Positions 8,821 to 17,305 of a DNA stretch of 64,000 nt are shown piece by piece. The translations under genes and the position numbers were made by a program. The notes under the pieces were generated by a model, which saw only the letters and a list, made by a program, of their open reading frames with translations, did no database searches and had not been told where the DNA came from. Origin of the DNA: HLUCCA09 sp038745585 (GTDB taxonomy: Bacteria; Pseudomonadota; Alphaproteobacteria; Rhodobacterales; Rhodobacteraceae); assembly GCA_038745585.1 (NCBI GenBank), contig JBCDLH010000004.1:186001-250000 (forward strand). Direction: 5' to 3'. How positions within the stretch are numbered: position 1 is the first letter of the stretch; each line of letters opens with the position of its first letter.

Positions 8821-9869
8821 TGCGGCTCGTGCCTGTCACGCCCGGCGCGGCGTGGCTCGCGGAGCGGCGTCCCTTCGTCCATCTGCTGGCCGAAGCGGCC
8901 GCGGCGCTCGGCGGCACGCTAGAGTTGGACGAGGCCTTTGGCCATTTGGGACGGTATCGCGGGCCGGATGGTTGCGCCCGGCCGCTCTTCGGCAATGCGC
9001 TGGGGTTGAACCCGGAGGCCGCCGCCATGCTCGCAGCCGACAAGGATTACACGGCGCGGCTCCTGGCCGCCGAAGGGATCGCGACGCCCGACGGGATAAT
9101 CCTTTTTAGCCCGCGGTATCACGCGCGGATGGCGCTCAAGAACGAAGCCGTCGCAGCGGCGCTGCCCAAGCCCGCCGATGCCGAAGCGTTCGCGGCCCAA
9201 GTGGGCTATCCGGTGATCCTAAAGCCAAATAGCGGGTCCGAAGGGCGCGGGGTTATGCATATCGAGACGGAAGAGGAGCTGCGGCGCGACCTCGATACGC
9301 TCTTTGGGAGCGACGACCGCGTGCGGCTGGAGGCTTACGCTGCGGGCCAAGACACGCGTCTGACAGTGCTCGACGGACGGGTGCAACTCGCCTATCGGCG
9401 CTTGCCGCCCGCCGTGACAGGAGATGGCCGGCGCACTCTGCGCCAACTCGCCGAGGACGCCTTGGGCGCGCTTGCCCGGACGCATCGTGGAGCGAAGCTC
9501 TCGCCTGAAGATCCGCGGATCGCGCGCGCGTTCCAAAGGCAAGGCCTGACGTGGAACACGGTGCCGAAAGCGGGCCGGGTCGTGGAGCTATTGGAGAGCG
9601 CAAACCTGTCGGTCGGTGGCCGGATGGAGGACCTGACCGGGGCCCTGCCGCCCGAGGTCGACGCGCTCGCGCAGCGCGCAGTAGAGCAACTGGGCTTGCG
9701 CCTCGCTGGCGTGGATATCCGCTCGCTCGACGTTGTGGCAGGTGTCGAGGGCGCTGTTGTGCTGGAGGTCAACGCAGCGCCGGGACTCGACTACTATGCC
9801 AGCCACGGGCCGGAGCAATGGGAGCGGGCGCGGCAGCTTCTGATCGACGCGCTCGCAGCCCCGGTCTAG
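8820..9869 (+). CDS. ATP-grasp domain protein
   Basis: Protein of 349 residues with an ATP-grasp fold. The central KPNSGSEGRGV loop at about residues 138-148 binds ATP, and the C-terminal VVLEVNAAPGLDYY segment supplies the metal-binding Glu/Asn. The pattern is closest to the ligase domain of cyanophycin synthetase and GshAB-type enzymes, so a carboxylate-amine ligation is likely, but the substrate is unknown. It is translationally coupled to the preceding ABC ATPase (TAATG overlap), which suggests a shared role. Confidence 0.78.
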   Translation: MRLVPVTPGAAWLAERRPFVHLLAEAAAALGGTLELDEAFGHLGRYRGPDGCARPLFGNALGLNPEAAAMLAADKDYTARLLAAEGIATPDGIILFSPRYHARMALKNEAVAAALPKPADAEAFAAQVGYPVILKPNSGSEGRGVMHIETEEELRRDLDTLFGSDDRVRLEAYAAGQDTRLTVLDGRVQLAYRRLPPAVTGDGRRTLRQLAEDALGALARTHRGAKLSPEDPRIARAFQRQGLTWNTVPKAGRVVELLESANLSVGGRMEDLTGALPPEVDALAQRAVEQLGLRLAGVDIRSLDVVAGVEGAVVLEVNAAPGLDYYASHGPEQWERARQLLIDALAAPV

Positions 9870-10246
9870 CCCGCGGGCAAGATCCGCCCGAGGCCACGCC
9901 CGCCGACGACGTGAACATGCATATGCGGCACTTCCTGAATGGCATCGACCCCGGCATTCGATATCAGGCGATAGCCGCCGCCCGCTTCGCCCGGAGAGAC
10001 GCCCGTCATCCGGCAGACCTCGCCCACGGCGCGCGAGAAATCGGCCAGCTCGGCTTCCGACGCCTCCGCCGCGAAATGATCGAAGCTCACATAGGGTCCC
10101 TTTGGTATGACGAGCACGTGGGTCGGCGCTTGCGGCTGGATGTCCTCAAAGGCAAGAGAGTGCTCGGTTTCGAGGACGGTCTTGTTGGGGATCTCGCCAC
10201 GGAGGATCTTGGCGAACACATTCTGATCGTCATAGGCATAGGCCAT
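9866..10246 (-). CDS. HIT-family nucleotide-binding protein (HinT-like)
   Basis: 126-residue histidine-triad protein, expected to hydrolyse nucleoside phosphoramidates or related AMP conjugates. The triad HMHVHVV lies at residues 108-114 and follows the family pattern H-x-H-x-H. The N-terminal half has the usual FAKILRGEIP and PTHVLVIPKG segments. Its stop overlaps the end of the convergent ATP-grasp gene by four bases. Length and motif order match HinT. Confidence 0.93.
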   Translation of the reverse strand: MAYAYDDQNVFAKILRGEIPNKTVLETEHSLAFEDIQPQAPTHVLVIPKGPYVSFDHFAAEASEAELADFSRAVGEVCRMTGVSPGEAGGGYRLISNAGVDAIQEVPHMHVHVVGGRGLGRILPAG

Positions 10247-10371
10247 CGGGCGCCCTTTACGTGCTGGCTTTCAGTCGGGAGCGCCGATCTCATGGCGCCC
10301 GCGCCATATAGCGATGCCAAAGGCGCGCGCGCCAGCCTGTTCGAGCGGCGCATCGCGCTCGGGGCGCGGCG

Positions 10372-11364
10372 TCAGAGGAGGCCCTGCCGCGTGAAGATCG
10401 CATGCATGTTGGCCTCGGGCCGCGGCCCGACATGGGAGACGACCTCGGCTCCTGCCAAGACGCCCATCCGCCCGCACGTCTCCAGATCGCGCCCGGTCGC
10501 GAGCCCGAAGAGAAAGCCCGCGGCAAACTGATCGCCCGCGCCGGTCGCGTCGACCGGAACGACACGGTCCACCGGGACCTCGACGCGCGCGCCCTTTGAG
10601 ATCAGGATCACCGGATCGCCGGAGCGCGTGCAGACAACCGTTTCGCAATCCTGCGCGGCCTGGGTGAGGGCGGCTTCGAGATCGTCGAGCTGGTAGAGGC
10701 TCGTCCACTCGGCTTCGTTGCCGATGACAAAGGCCATCTCATCGCGCACCAAAAGGCGAAAATCTTCGCGGTGCCGGTCGACGCAAAAGGGATCGGAAAG
10801 CGCAATGCCAGAGCGCCCGCCCGCGTCGTGGCAGAGCCGGGCCGCGCGCAAGAACGCCTCTTTCCCCTTGGGCTTGTCGTAGAGATAGCCTTCGAGGAAA
10901 AGGATCTCGGTGCCGCTTGCGACGTCGTCGGGTACGTCCTCCGGTCCGAGCTCGGCGGATATCCCGAGATAGGTGTTCATGGATCGCTCGCCATCGGGCG
11001 AGACGAAGATCATCGAGCGCGAGGAGGGCAGTGGAGCGCCTTTCGATGGCGGATTGACGAAATCCGTCCCCGCCTCGGTCATCCCGTCGATGTAGTGTCG
11101 GCCGACCGCATCGTCGTGAACAAGCCCGATGAAGGCGGTGCGCAGGCCGAGCGCTGAGAGCCCCGCAAGCGTGTTGGCGACCGATCCGCCCGGCGTCTGG
11201 GTCCGGCGCTCCATCGCGGCATAAAGGATCTCGGCCCGCTCACGCTCGACAAGCTGCATGATCCCCTTTTCGATGCCCATCATGTCGAGAAAGTCGTCGT
11301 CGGCTTGGCTCAGCACGTCCATCACGGCGTTGCCGATCCCAGCGACTTTGTAAGTGGGGCTCAT
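10372..11364 (-). CDS. PfkB-family kinase (adenosine kinase-like)
   Basis: Ribokinase-fold kinase of 330 residues. The N-terminal GNAVMDV and TPGGSVANT motifs bind the sugar or nucleoside, and the C-terminal DATGAGDQFAAGF motif near residue 268 carries the catalytic Asp and anion hole. Homologues in alphaproteobacteria are annotated as adenosine kinase, but substrate choice within PfkB cannot be proved from motifs. Its ATG overlaps the nth stop by four bases (ATGA), so it is translated from the nth transcript. Confidence 0.88.
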   Translation of the reverse strand: MSPTYKVAGIGNAVMDVLSQADDDFLDMMGIEKGIMQLVERERAEILYAAMERRTQTPGGSVANTLAGLSALGLRTAFIGLVHDDAVGRHYIDGMTEAGTDFVNPPSKGAPLPSSRSMIFVSPDGERSMNTYLGISAELGPEDVPDDVASGTEILFLEGYLYDKPKGKEAFLRAARLCHDAGGRSGIALSDPFCVDRHREDFRLLVRDEMAFVIGNEAEWTSLYQLDDLEAALTQAAQDCETVVCTRSGDPVILISKGARVEVPVDRVVPVDATGAGDQFAAGFLFGLATGRDLETCGRMGVLAGAEVVSHVGPRPEANMHAIFTRQGLL

Positions 11365-12014
11365 GCGACGTTCTCCTTACAGCAATACTCGGAAAGAATG
11401 CAGATTTCGCAGCGCGGCTTGCGCGCGGTGCACACATAGCGCCCATGCAGGATCAGCCAGTGATGGGCGTGGTGCTGATACTCTGCCGGGACGTTGTCCT
11501 CGATGGCCCGTTCGACGGCGACGACGTCCTTGCCCGGAGCAATACCGGTGCGGTTCCCGACGCGGAAGATGTGGGTGTCGACCGCTTGGGTCGGCATGCC
11601 CCACCACATGTTCAGAACGACATTTGCCGTCTTGCGGCCCACACCCGGTAGGCCTTCGAGCGCGGCGCGGGAGGAGGGGACCTCGCCGTCATATTCCTCG
11701 ACGAGGATCCGGCTCAGTTTGATCACGTTCTTGGCCTTGTTACGGTAGAGGCCGATGGTGCGGATATGTTCGGTCACGCCCTCCTCGCCGAGGGCCAGCA
11801 TTTTTGCCGGCGTGTCGGCGATCTTGAAAAGCGCCCTCGTGGCCTTGTTGACACCTTTGTCGGTGGCTTGTGCAGAGAGCGCGACGGCGACCACAAGCGT
11901 GAAGGCGTTGGTGTGTTCGAGCTCTCCCTTCGGCTCTGGCTCTGCCGCCTGAAACCGGGCAAAGATCTCGCGCATCGCGCGGTAGGGCAATTGTTTGACC
12001 TGCTTTGTCTGCAC
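11361..12014 (-). CDS. nth: Endonuclease III
   Basis: Base-excision repair glycosylase/AP lyase for oxidised pyrimidines, 217 residues. The helix-hairpin-helix is LPGVGRKTANV with catalytic Lys K128, the catalytic Asp is D146 in AVDTHIF, and the [4Fe-4S] cysteines are C195, C202, C205 and C211 in the expected 6-2-5 spacing. A GTG at 12014 is chosen because AGGAG precedes it by 6 bases and the protein then starts like its homologues. The longer frame to 12095 adds 27 residues without that support. Downstream it overlaps the kinase gene. Confidence 0.93.
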   Translation of the reverse strand: MQTKQVKQLPYRAMREIFARFQAAEPEPKGELEHTNAFTLVVAVALSAQATDKGVNKATRALFKIADTPAKMLALGEEGVTEHIRTIGLYRNKAKNVIKLSRILVEEYDGEVPSSRAALEGLPGVGRKTANVVLNMWWGMPTQAVDTHIFRVGNRTGIAPGKDVVAVERAIEDNVPAEYQHHAHHWLILHGRYVCTARKPRCEICILSEYCCKENVA

Positions 12015-12162
12015 GGAGGCTCCTGTCGCAACGCCCGGAGGTGTAGCGTGTCGAAGGCGGGATGCAAACGCGGTTCGGAGTGCGCCGATCCGCAAGGCGC
12101 AGCTTCCGGGTCGCCAGCTTCACCGCCTCCGCCTAGGAAGGCAGAAAGACCGGAGGTGTAAG

Positions 12163-13080
12163 ATGGACGGACGCCCGATGACCGATACTGAGCAGGCCTA
12201 TCACTACGGGGTCATACGACGCGCGCTCGAAGAGATCGACGCCGCACAGGAGGCGGCCGGTACCGGGGCGGCCAGGAAGGCGTCAGGCGCGGGGGCGGGC
12301 CGCAATGGGACCGCGGCGCAGCTCTCGCTCGACGAGCTGGCCGCGCGCATGGATATGAGCGCCGCGCATTTCCAACGGATCTTTAGTCAATGGGTCGGCG
12401 TGTCGCCGAAGCGCTACCAGCAATACCTGTCGGTGGGGCTCGCACGCGAGCTCCTGCGCGCCCGGCACACGACGCTTGAGACGGCAGACGCCATCGGGCT
12501 GTCGGGCTCGGGGCGATTGCACGACCTCTTTCTGCGGTGGGAGGCGATGGCGCCCGGAGACTATGCCAAAGGAGGAGCGGGGCTGACCATCGGGTGGGGC
12601 TGGTTTGAGAGCCCCTTTGGCCCGGCGCTCGTCATGGGGACGGATAAGGGGATCTGCGGGATCGGATTTGCCGCCGAGTCCGGGGCGGAGCCCACCTTTG
12701 AAGACCTCAGGAGCCGCTGGCCCAAGGCGACGCTGGTCGAAAACCACGCCGCGCTCCGTCCCCTCGCTGAGGCGGCCTTTGGCGGTACAGGCGACGCACG
12801 CCTACACCTCATCGGCGCGCCCTTTCAGATCAAGGTCTGGGAGGCCCTGATCGCGATCCCATCGGGCACCGTTACAACCTATTCCGACCTCGCCGCCGCC
12901 ATCGGGCACCCAAAAGCTGTGCGCGCCGTCGGCACGGCAGTCGGGCGAAACCCGGTGAGCTGGCTCATCCCTTGCCACCGGGCGCTGCGCAAGTCGGGCG
13001 GCTTGGGCGGCTATCACTGGGGCTTGCCCGTCAAACGCGCGATGCTGGCCTATGAGGCGGTGCGCGCTGACGCCGGGTAA
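12163..13080 (+). CDS. AraC-type HTH / O6-methylguanine-DNA methyltransferase fusion (Ada-like, short)
   Basis: Repair protein of 305 residues. An AraC-type helix-turn-helix region covers about 30-120 (LAARMDMSAAHFQRIF). A C-terminal MGMT domain follows, with acceptor C271 in the motif IPCHRAL and the downstream GGYHWG segment. The N-terminal Ada zinc/methyl-phosphotriester domain of E. coli Ada is absent; the first 30 residues are an Ala/Gly-rich linker. Methyl-induced activation by the Ada mechanism is therefore not expected, although the DNA-binding domain is kept. GGAGGTG lies 5 bases before the ATG. It is divergent from nth. Confidence 0.92.
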   Translation: MDGRPMTDTEQAYHYGVIRRALEEIDAAQEAAGTGAARKASGAGAGRNGTAAQLSLDELAARMDMSAAHFQRIFSQWVGVSPKRYQQYLSVGLARELLRARHTTLETADAIGLSGSGRLHDLFLRWEAMAPGDYAKGGAGLTIGWGWFESPFGPALVMGTDKGICGIGFAAESGAEPTFEDLRSRWPKATLVENHAALRPLAEAAFGGTGDARLHLIGAPFQIKVWEALIAIPSGTVTTYSDLAAAIGHPKAVRAVGTAVGRNPVSWLIPCHRALRKSGGLGGYHWGLPVKRAMLAYEAVRADAG

Positions 13081-13187
13081 CGGCGAGATCTGGCCGATGG
13101 GGCAGATATCCATGGTTCATTTCCCGCCGATGCGCGGTACTCTTCGCCCAAGGCCCGCAACTGGGCCGTGAGCCAAAGAGGTAGGGT

Positions 13188-13853
13188 ATGAGCTTCCGTC
13201 TATCGTTGGCCGCCGTTGCGGCATCCATCCTGGCGCTGGGCGCCTGTGTCAACACGTCCTCCGGGGCGAACCCGAACGACCCGAACGCGAACACGCGGAC
13301 CGGCGCAATCGTCGGCGGCGTGATTGGAGCAACCGCGGGCGCGCTTGCCGATGACGATAATCGCGGGCGCAATGCGGCCATCGGCGCGGCGGTCGGCGCA
13401 GTCGCCGGCGGTGCTGTCGGCGCGCGGCTCGACCGACAGGAAGCCGCGCTGCGCCAGAGCCTCGGCAACGGCAATATCCAGATCGTCAACGACGGCACCC
13501 GTCTGGTTGTGACCATGTCGCAGGACATTCTCTTTCCGGTCGACAGCGCGCAACTGCAGCCAGGCATCGTGCCCGATCTGCGTGCGGTGGCGGCCAATCT
13601 GAACGAATTCCCGGACGGGACCGTGCAGGTTATCGGCCATACCGACAACACCGGTGCGGCAAGCTATAACCTCGACCTGTCGCAACGGCGCGCGCAATCG
13701 GTGGCCAATGTGCTGACCGGGGCGGGGGTACCGCCGTCGCGGATCCAGACGATCGGGCGCGGCGATGACCAGCCCCGCGCGTCAAACCTCAGCGCCGATG
13801 GCCGGGCCCTCAACCGCCGCGTCGAAATCGTGATCATCCCCTCCTCCGTCTGA
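13188..13853 (+). CDS. OmpA-family lipoprotein with glycine zipper
   Basis: 221-residue lipoprotein. The signal peptide ends in the lipobox LGAC with the lipidated Cys at residue 20. A glycine-zipper segment rich in GGVIGA/GAAVGA repeats at about 42-82 probably inserts in or packs on a membrane. The C-terminal OmpA domain (about 105-221) contains the peptidoglycan-binding pattern GHTDNTG and NRRVEI. The architecture matches the Pal/YiaD group, so it likely anchors the outer membrane to peptidoglycan. It stands alone between the MGMT gene and the YdeI-like gene. Confidence 0.9.
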   Translation: MSFRLSLAAVAASILALGACVNTSSGANPNDPNANTRTGAIVGGVIGATAGALADDDNRGRNAAIGAAVGAVAGGAVGARLDRQEAALRQSLGNGNIQIVNDGTRLVVTMSQDILFPVDSAQLQPGIVPDLRAVAANLNEFPDGTVQVIGHTDNTGAASYNLDLSQRRAQSVANVLTGAGVPPSRIQTIGRGDDQPRASNLSADGRALNRRVEIVIIPSSV

Positions 13854-13859
13854 CGCGGT

Positions 13860-14447
13860 TTGGGGGCCAAGGCGGAAAGTCCAGGCGAAGAGCTTGAGGT
13901 CCGCTCGCGGGCCAAGCTGCGCGCTTGGCTCGCAGAAAACCACACGCGCGCGGCGGGGCTTTGGCTCGTGACATTCAAAAAGCCAAGCCCATGTGCCATC
14001 CCCATGCTCGACATCATCGAAGAGCTTCTGTGTTGGGGTTGGATCGACTCGCGCACGCGCGGCGTCGATGCCAAACGGTCCTCCATTTGGATCGCCCCAC
14101 GCCGCGCGGGCTCGGCCTGGTCTGCCGTCAACAAAGGGCTCGTGGCGCAGGCGCGGGTGTCGGGGGCGATGACGGCGGCCGGCGAGGCCCGGATCGCGGA
14201 AGCGCAGGCGTCTGGCATGTGGAAATTCCTCGACGATGTGGAACGGCTGGAGGTGCCCGAGGACTTGCGCGCGGCATTAGTTGGCGCAGGGGCAGAGGCC
14301 GTCTGGGAGGCGTTCCCGCGCAGTGTGAAGCGCGGAACGCTGGAGTGGATCAAGACGGCGAAACAGGCGCCGACGCGGGCCAAGCGCATCGCGGATGTGG
14401 CGGGGAGAGCGGCGAAGGGCCTGCGGCCGTCTCCGTTCAGTCGGTAG
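13860..14447 (+). CDS. YdeI/OmpD-associated-family protein
   Basis: About 195 residues. The family pattern is visible in RSRAKLRAWLAENH, LWLVTFKKPSP, ELLCWGWIDSRTR and RRAGSAWSAVNK; the last 60 residues match the tail seen in YdeI-like proteins (LEWIKTAKQAPTRAKRI). The family is loosely linked to stress and bacteriocin tolerance and its biochemical function is unknown. The start is uncertain: a TTG at 13860 is the first available codon after the stop of the OmpA gene and has no clear ribosome binding site. Confidence 0.78.
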   Translation: MGAKAESPGEELEVRSRAKLRAWLAENHTRAAGLWLVTFKKPSPCAIPMLDIIEELLCWGWIDSRTRGVDAKRSSIWIAPRRAGSAWSAVNKGLVAQARVSGAMTAAGEARIAEAQASGMWKFLDDVERLEVPEDLRAALVGAGAEAVWEAFPRSVKRGTLEWIKTAKQAPTRAKRIADVAGRAAKGLRPSPFSR

Positions 14448-14505
14448 GGTTTCCTCTGTGTCCGTTGGAGCTTTGCACCCCGGCACGGAGCAAAGGCGGG
14501 AGGCC

Positions 14506-14647
14506 GCCGTGCCAGCGCCGTCCCGTCTCGGCGGGGTGGCGCTTTGTCTCCGTTAGTCCTTAACCTTGGACGGGGACCATCTTGGCTGGGATAAAGTGCT
14601 CAGCTCAGGCATTGCAGCGCCAATCCACTGGACGGCGCTGGCACGGC
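14506..14647 (+). ncRNA. Candidate structured RNA / nested inverted repeat
   Basis: Non-coding convergent gap between the YdeI-like gene and murJ. Positions 14506-14523 and 14630-14647 are perfect 18-base inverted repeats. Inside them, 14539-14550 pairs with 14588-14599 over 12 consecutive positions, three of which are G-U pairs if the plus strand is transcribed; the minus strand would have A-C mismatches there. A small GTCC/GGAC hairpin (14556-14571) sits at the centre. This could be a structured RNA, a long terminator-like element or a small inverted-repeat element. No homology is claimed. Confidence 0.4.
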
Positions 14648-14669
14648 TCCGCGCTTCGTGCGAGCAGGG

Positions 14670-16232
14670 TTACTCGGTGCTCGGTTCTTGCTTGCTCCGC
14701 CGCATCGCCGCTCTGATCTCTCCGATGGAGGCGGCGCCGAGCAGTTGGGCGGCGGCGGCGAAGCCGACGATCCCAGAGAGGACCAAAGCTGTTAGCGCCG
14801 CATAGCGCAGGGTCGGTGTATAGAGCGCGTCCCCGAGGAGGGCCGCCGCGCCAAGGAGCAGCGCGCCCATTGCCAATGTTGCTGCCACGATGCGCCCAGC
14901 CCGGCGGCGGAGCCGTGCATCTAGCGTCACTTCCTGTCCCATCCCGCGGCTGCCGCGCCAGAGGAGCACCACCATCGCCCAGCCGGCAAGCGTCGTCGCC
15001 CAAGCGGCCGCAGTAAACCCGATGAAGGGCGCAAGGCCAAGGGCGAGGACGGCGTTGACGACCATGGCGACGACGGCATAGCGAAACGGCGTTACCGTAT
15101 CGGCCCTCGCGAAATAGAGCGGCTGGAGGACCTTTTGCAGCACGAAGGCGGGAAGGCCTGCGCCGTAGATCGCGGTGACGACGGCGGTGTTGGCCACCGC
15201 GTCTGGCTCGAAGGCGCCGCGTCCAAAAAGAACCGACACGATGGGATGCGCGATCAGGATCAGCGCAAGTGCCGACGGCAGCGTCAACAGCAGGGCAAAC
15301 TCTGTCGCGCGGTTGAATGCGTCGCGCCCGCCGACGCGGTCTCCCGCTTCGAGCTTACGTGACAGATCGGGCAGAAGCACCACGCCGATGGCGATGGCCA
15401 CCACCCCGAGTGGAAGCTGATAGAGCCGGTCGGCGAGGTTGAGGTACTGGATTGCGCCCTCGAAATAGCTCGCGACCTGCCGCCCGACGATCAGGTTGAT
15501 CTGCACGACGCCGCCCGCGAGCATCGCAGGCGCGGCGATGACGGCGAGTCTCTTTAGCTCAGGTGTCAGGACGGGCCGCCGCGGCACCATGGGAAAGCCC
15601 GCCCGCGCCGTGGCCGCCCACAGGAGCGCGAGTTGGGCAACGCCGGCGACGGGGACGGCCCAGACGAGCGCACGCCCAACGTCGCGCCCCAGCCAATCCG
15701 CGCTGAGCATCGCCGCGACAAGGATGAGGTTCAGCAACACGGGGGCGGCAGCGGCGGCGGCAAAGCGGCCCGTGGCATTGAGAACGCCCGACAGGAGTGC
15801 GGCGAGTGAGATGAAGAGGATGTAGGGGAACGCGATCCGGCCAAACTCGGTCGCAAGCGCGAGCCGTTCATCACCGGCAAAGCCCGATGCCATTGCGAGG
15901 ACAAGCCAGGGCATCGCGGCCTGTGCGATGAGCGTGAAGACGATCAGCAGGCTTGCAAGGCCCGAGAACGCGTCGCGCGCAAAGCTGGCCGGATCCTCCC
16001 CGCGTTCGAGGCGTTTGGAGAACATCGGCACGAAGGCCATGTTGAACGCGCCCTCGGCGAAGAAGCGACGGAACATGTTCGGCAGCGAAAAGGCGACGAC
16101 AAAGGCCTCGGCCACCGGCCCGTCGCCGAGCTTCGCCGCGATCAGGATGTCGCGGGCAAAGCCGAAGATGCGCGAGAGCATCGTCCACGCGCCCACGGTC
16201 AGAAACCCCGCGACGAGGCGGATCGGTTTCAT
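14670..16232 (-). CDS. murJ: Lipid II flippase MurJ
   Basis: Inner-membrane flippase of the MviN/MurJ family, 520 residues with about 14 hydrophobic helices. It moves lipid II across the membrane for peptidoglycan synthesis. The N-terminus carries the family motifs SRIFGFARDILIA and the PNMFRRFFAEGAF signature, followed by FVPMFSK. The ATG at 16232 is preferred because homologues begin with MKPIRL; a TTG 33 bases upstream keeps the frame open. It lies downstream of glnD and the DUF4892-like OmpA gene on the same strand, a known alphaproteobacterial neighbourhood. Confidence 0.95.
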   Translation of the reverse strand: MKPIRLVAGFLTVGAWTMLSRIFGFARDILIAAKLGDGPVAEAFVVAFSLPNMFRRFFAEGAFNMAFVPMFSKRLERGEDPASFARDAFSGLASLLIVFTLIAQAAMPWLVLAMASGFAGDERLALATEFGRIAFPYILFISLAALLSGVLNATGRFAAAAAAPVLLNLILVAAMLSADWLGRDVGRALVWAVPVAGVAQLALLWAATARAGFPMVPRRPVLTPELKRLAVIAAPAMLAGGVVQINLIVGRQVASYFEGAIQYLNLADRLYQLPLGVVAIAIGVVLLPDLSRKLEAGDRVGGRDAFNRATEFALLLTLPSALALILIAHPIVSVLFGRGAFEPDAVANTAVVTAIYGAGLPAFVLQKVLQPLYFARADTVTPFRYAVVAMVVNAVLALGLAPFIGFTAAAWATTLAGWAMVVLLWRGSRGMGQEVTLDARLRRRAGRIVAATLAMGALLLGAAALLGDALYTPTLRYAALTALVLSGIVGFAAAAQLLGAASIGEIRAAMRRSKQEPSTE

Positions 16233-16267
16233 CGCGGTGCGAGGCGCGTGGGCGACATCGGGCAAGC

Positions 16268-17200
16268 CTAGCGCAGGATCATCTCGACACGCCGATTGCG
16301 GGCTCGCCCGTCCGCGGACGTGTTGCTGGCTTTAGGGGCCAGAAAGCCCACGCCGTGGGCGGTCAGGCGCCCGCCCGCCACGCCAAACTGGCCGACGAAC
16401 GCCTCGCGAACGGTGGCGGAGCGCGCCTCGGAGAGTCCGATGTTGAAGTCGAGCGCGCCGACATTGTCGGTATGCCCCACGAGCAGGATCTCAGCCTCGG
16501 GGCGTGCGTTGAGGAAAGCGGCCATCTCGCGCAGCACCGGCTCGGAGGCGGGCAGGAGTGCCGCGCTGCCGCTCTCGAATTCGAGGCCGTAGATCGCAGC
16601 GGTCCCCGTGCTGTCGATCGCCGCGCCAATCTCAGAGGCGGTCAGCATTTCGAGGACCTGCGCCTCGGCCTCCGTCTGCATGACTTCGAGAACGATGCTC
16701 ACCGGAGCGTCCGCCTTTGGGCGCTGCACGAGGAGGTGGACAAGCTCGCGCGCCTCGCCTTGGGTGAGCTCGAAGAGGCCGAAGCGAAAGTCCGCCCCGA
16801 AGGCAAACCGCACCTCCCGCTCGGTCGCGAAGAGATAGGGGAAGCGGCCGCCGCATTCGGGCTCTTTGGCGCAGGTGAAGAGGGGGGCGAAGCCGGCCGC
16901 TTCGATCTCGCGCTGATAGGCGCGGTAGACCTCCAGCGTCGAGGAGCCGACGGGCACGCTCGAATGGACCTGGCGGAAGCGCCCTTCCAGAAGCTCCCGC
17001 GCCTCTGTTTCAAAGGCGCTCTTCATCGGGCCGGTATAGAACGTGGCCTCGGTATAGCTCTCGGAGGTTTCGGCCACGACTTCCGCCCCGGGAAAGCGAG
17101 CGTTAAAGAGCCCGTCCCCCGGAGTCTGTGCGGCGGCGGGCGTTGCTGTGAGCGCGACGATGACGGGCAGGCGGCGGAGAGCGGCGTAGGACAGGAGCAT
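16268..17200 (-). CDS. OmpA-family protein with DUF4892-like N-terminal domain
   Basis: 310-residue exported protein. A signal peptide of about 25 residues ends in PAAAQ. Residues 26-190 resemble the DUF4892 domain (for example VPVGSSTLEVYRAYQREIEAAGF and the later LVQRPKADAPVSIVLEVM). The C-terminal OmpA domain includes LVGHTDNVGALDFN and RARNRRVEMI and should bind peptidoglycan. The ATG at 17200 is chosen because it gives a proper signal peptide; the upstream frame is not convincing. It lies between glnD and murJ on the same strand. Confidence 0.85.
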   Translation of the reverse strand: MLLSYAALRRLPVIVALTATPAAAQTPGDGLFNARFPGAEVVAETSESYTEATFYTGPMKSAFETEARELLEGRFRQVHSSVPVGSSTLEVYRAYQREIEAAGFAPLFTCAKEPECGGRFPYLFATEREVRFAFGADFRFGLFELTQGEARELVHLLVQRPKADAPVSIVLEVMQTEAEAQVLEMLTASEIGAAIDSTGTAAIYGLEFESGSAALLPASEPVLREMAAFLNARPEAEILLVGHTDNVGALDFNIGLSEARSATVREAFVGQFGVAGGRLTAHGVGFLAPKASNTSADGRARNRRVEMILR

Positions 17201-17305
17201 GGCGTTTCCGGATCTTGGGTTTGGCCCGGCCTTTGTCCGGCACCCGTCGGGGCAGGGCAAGGTGCGGATGCGCGCGGGGCCGGCGGTCCACGCTTGCGGG
17301 AGCGG

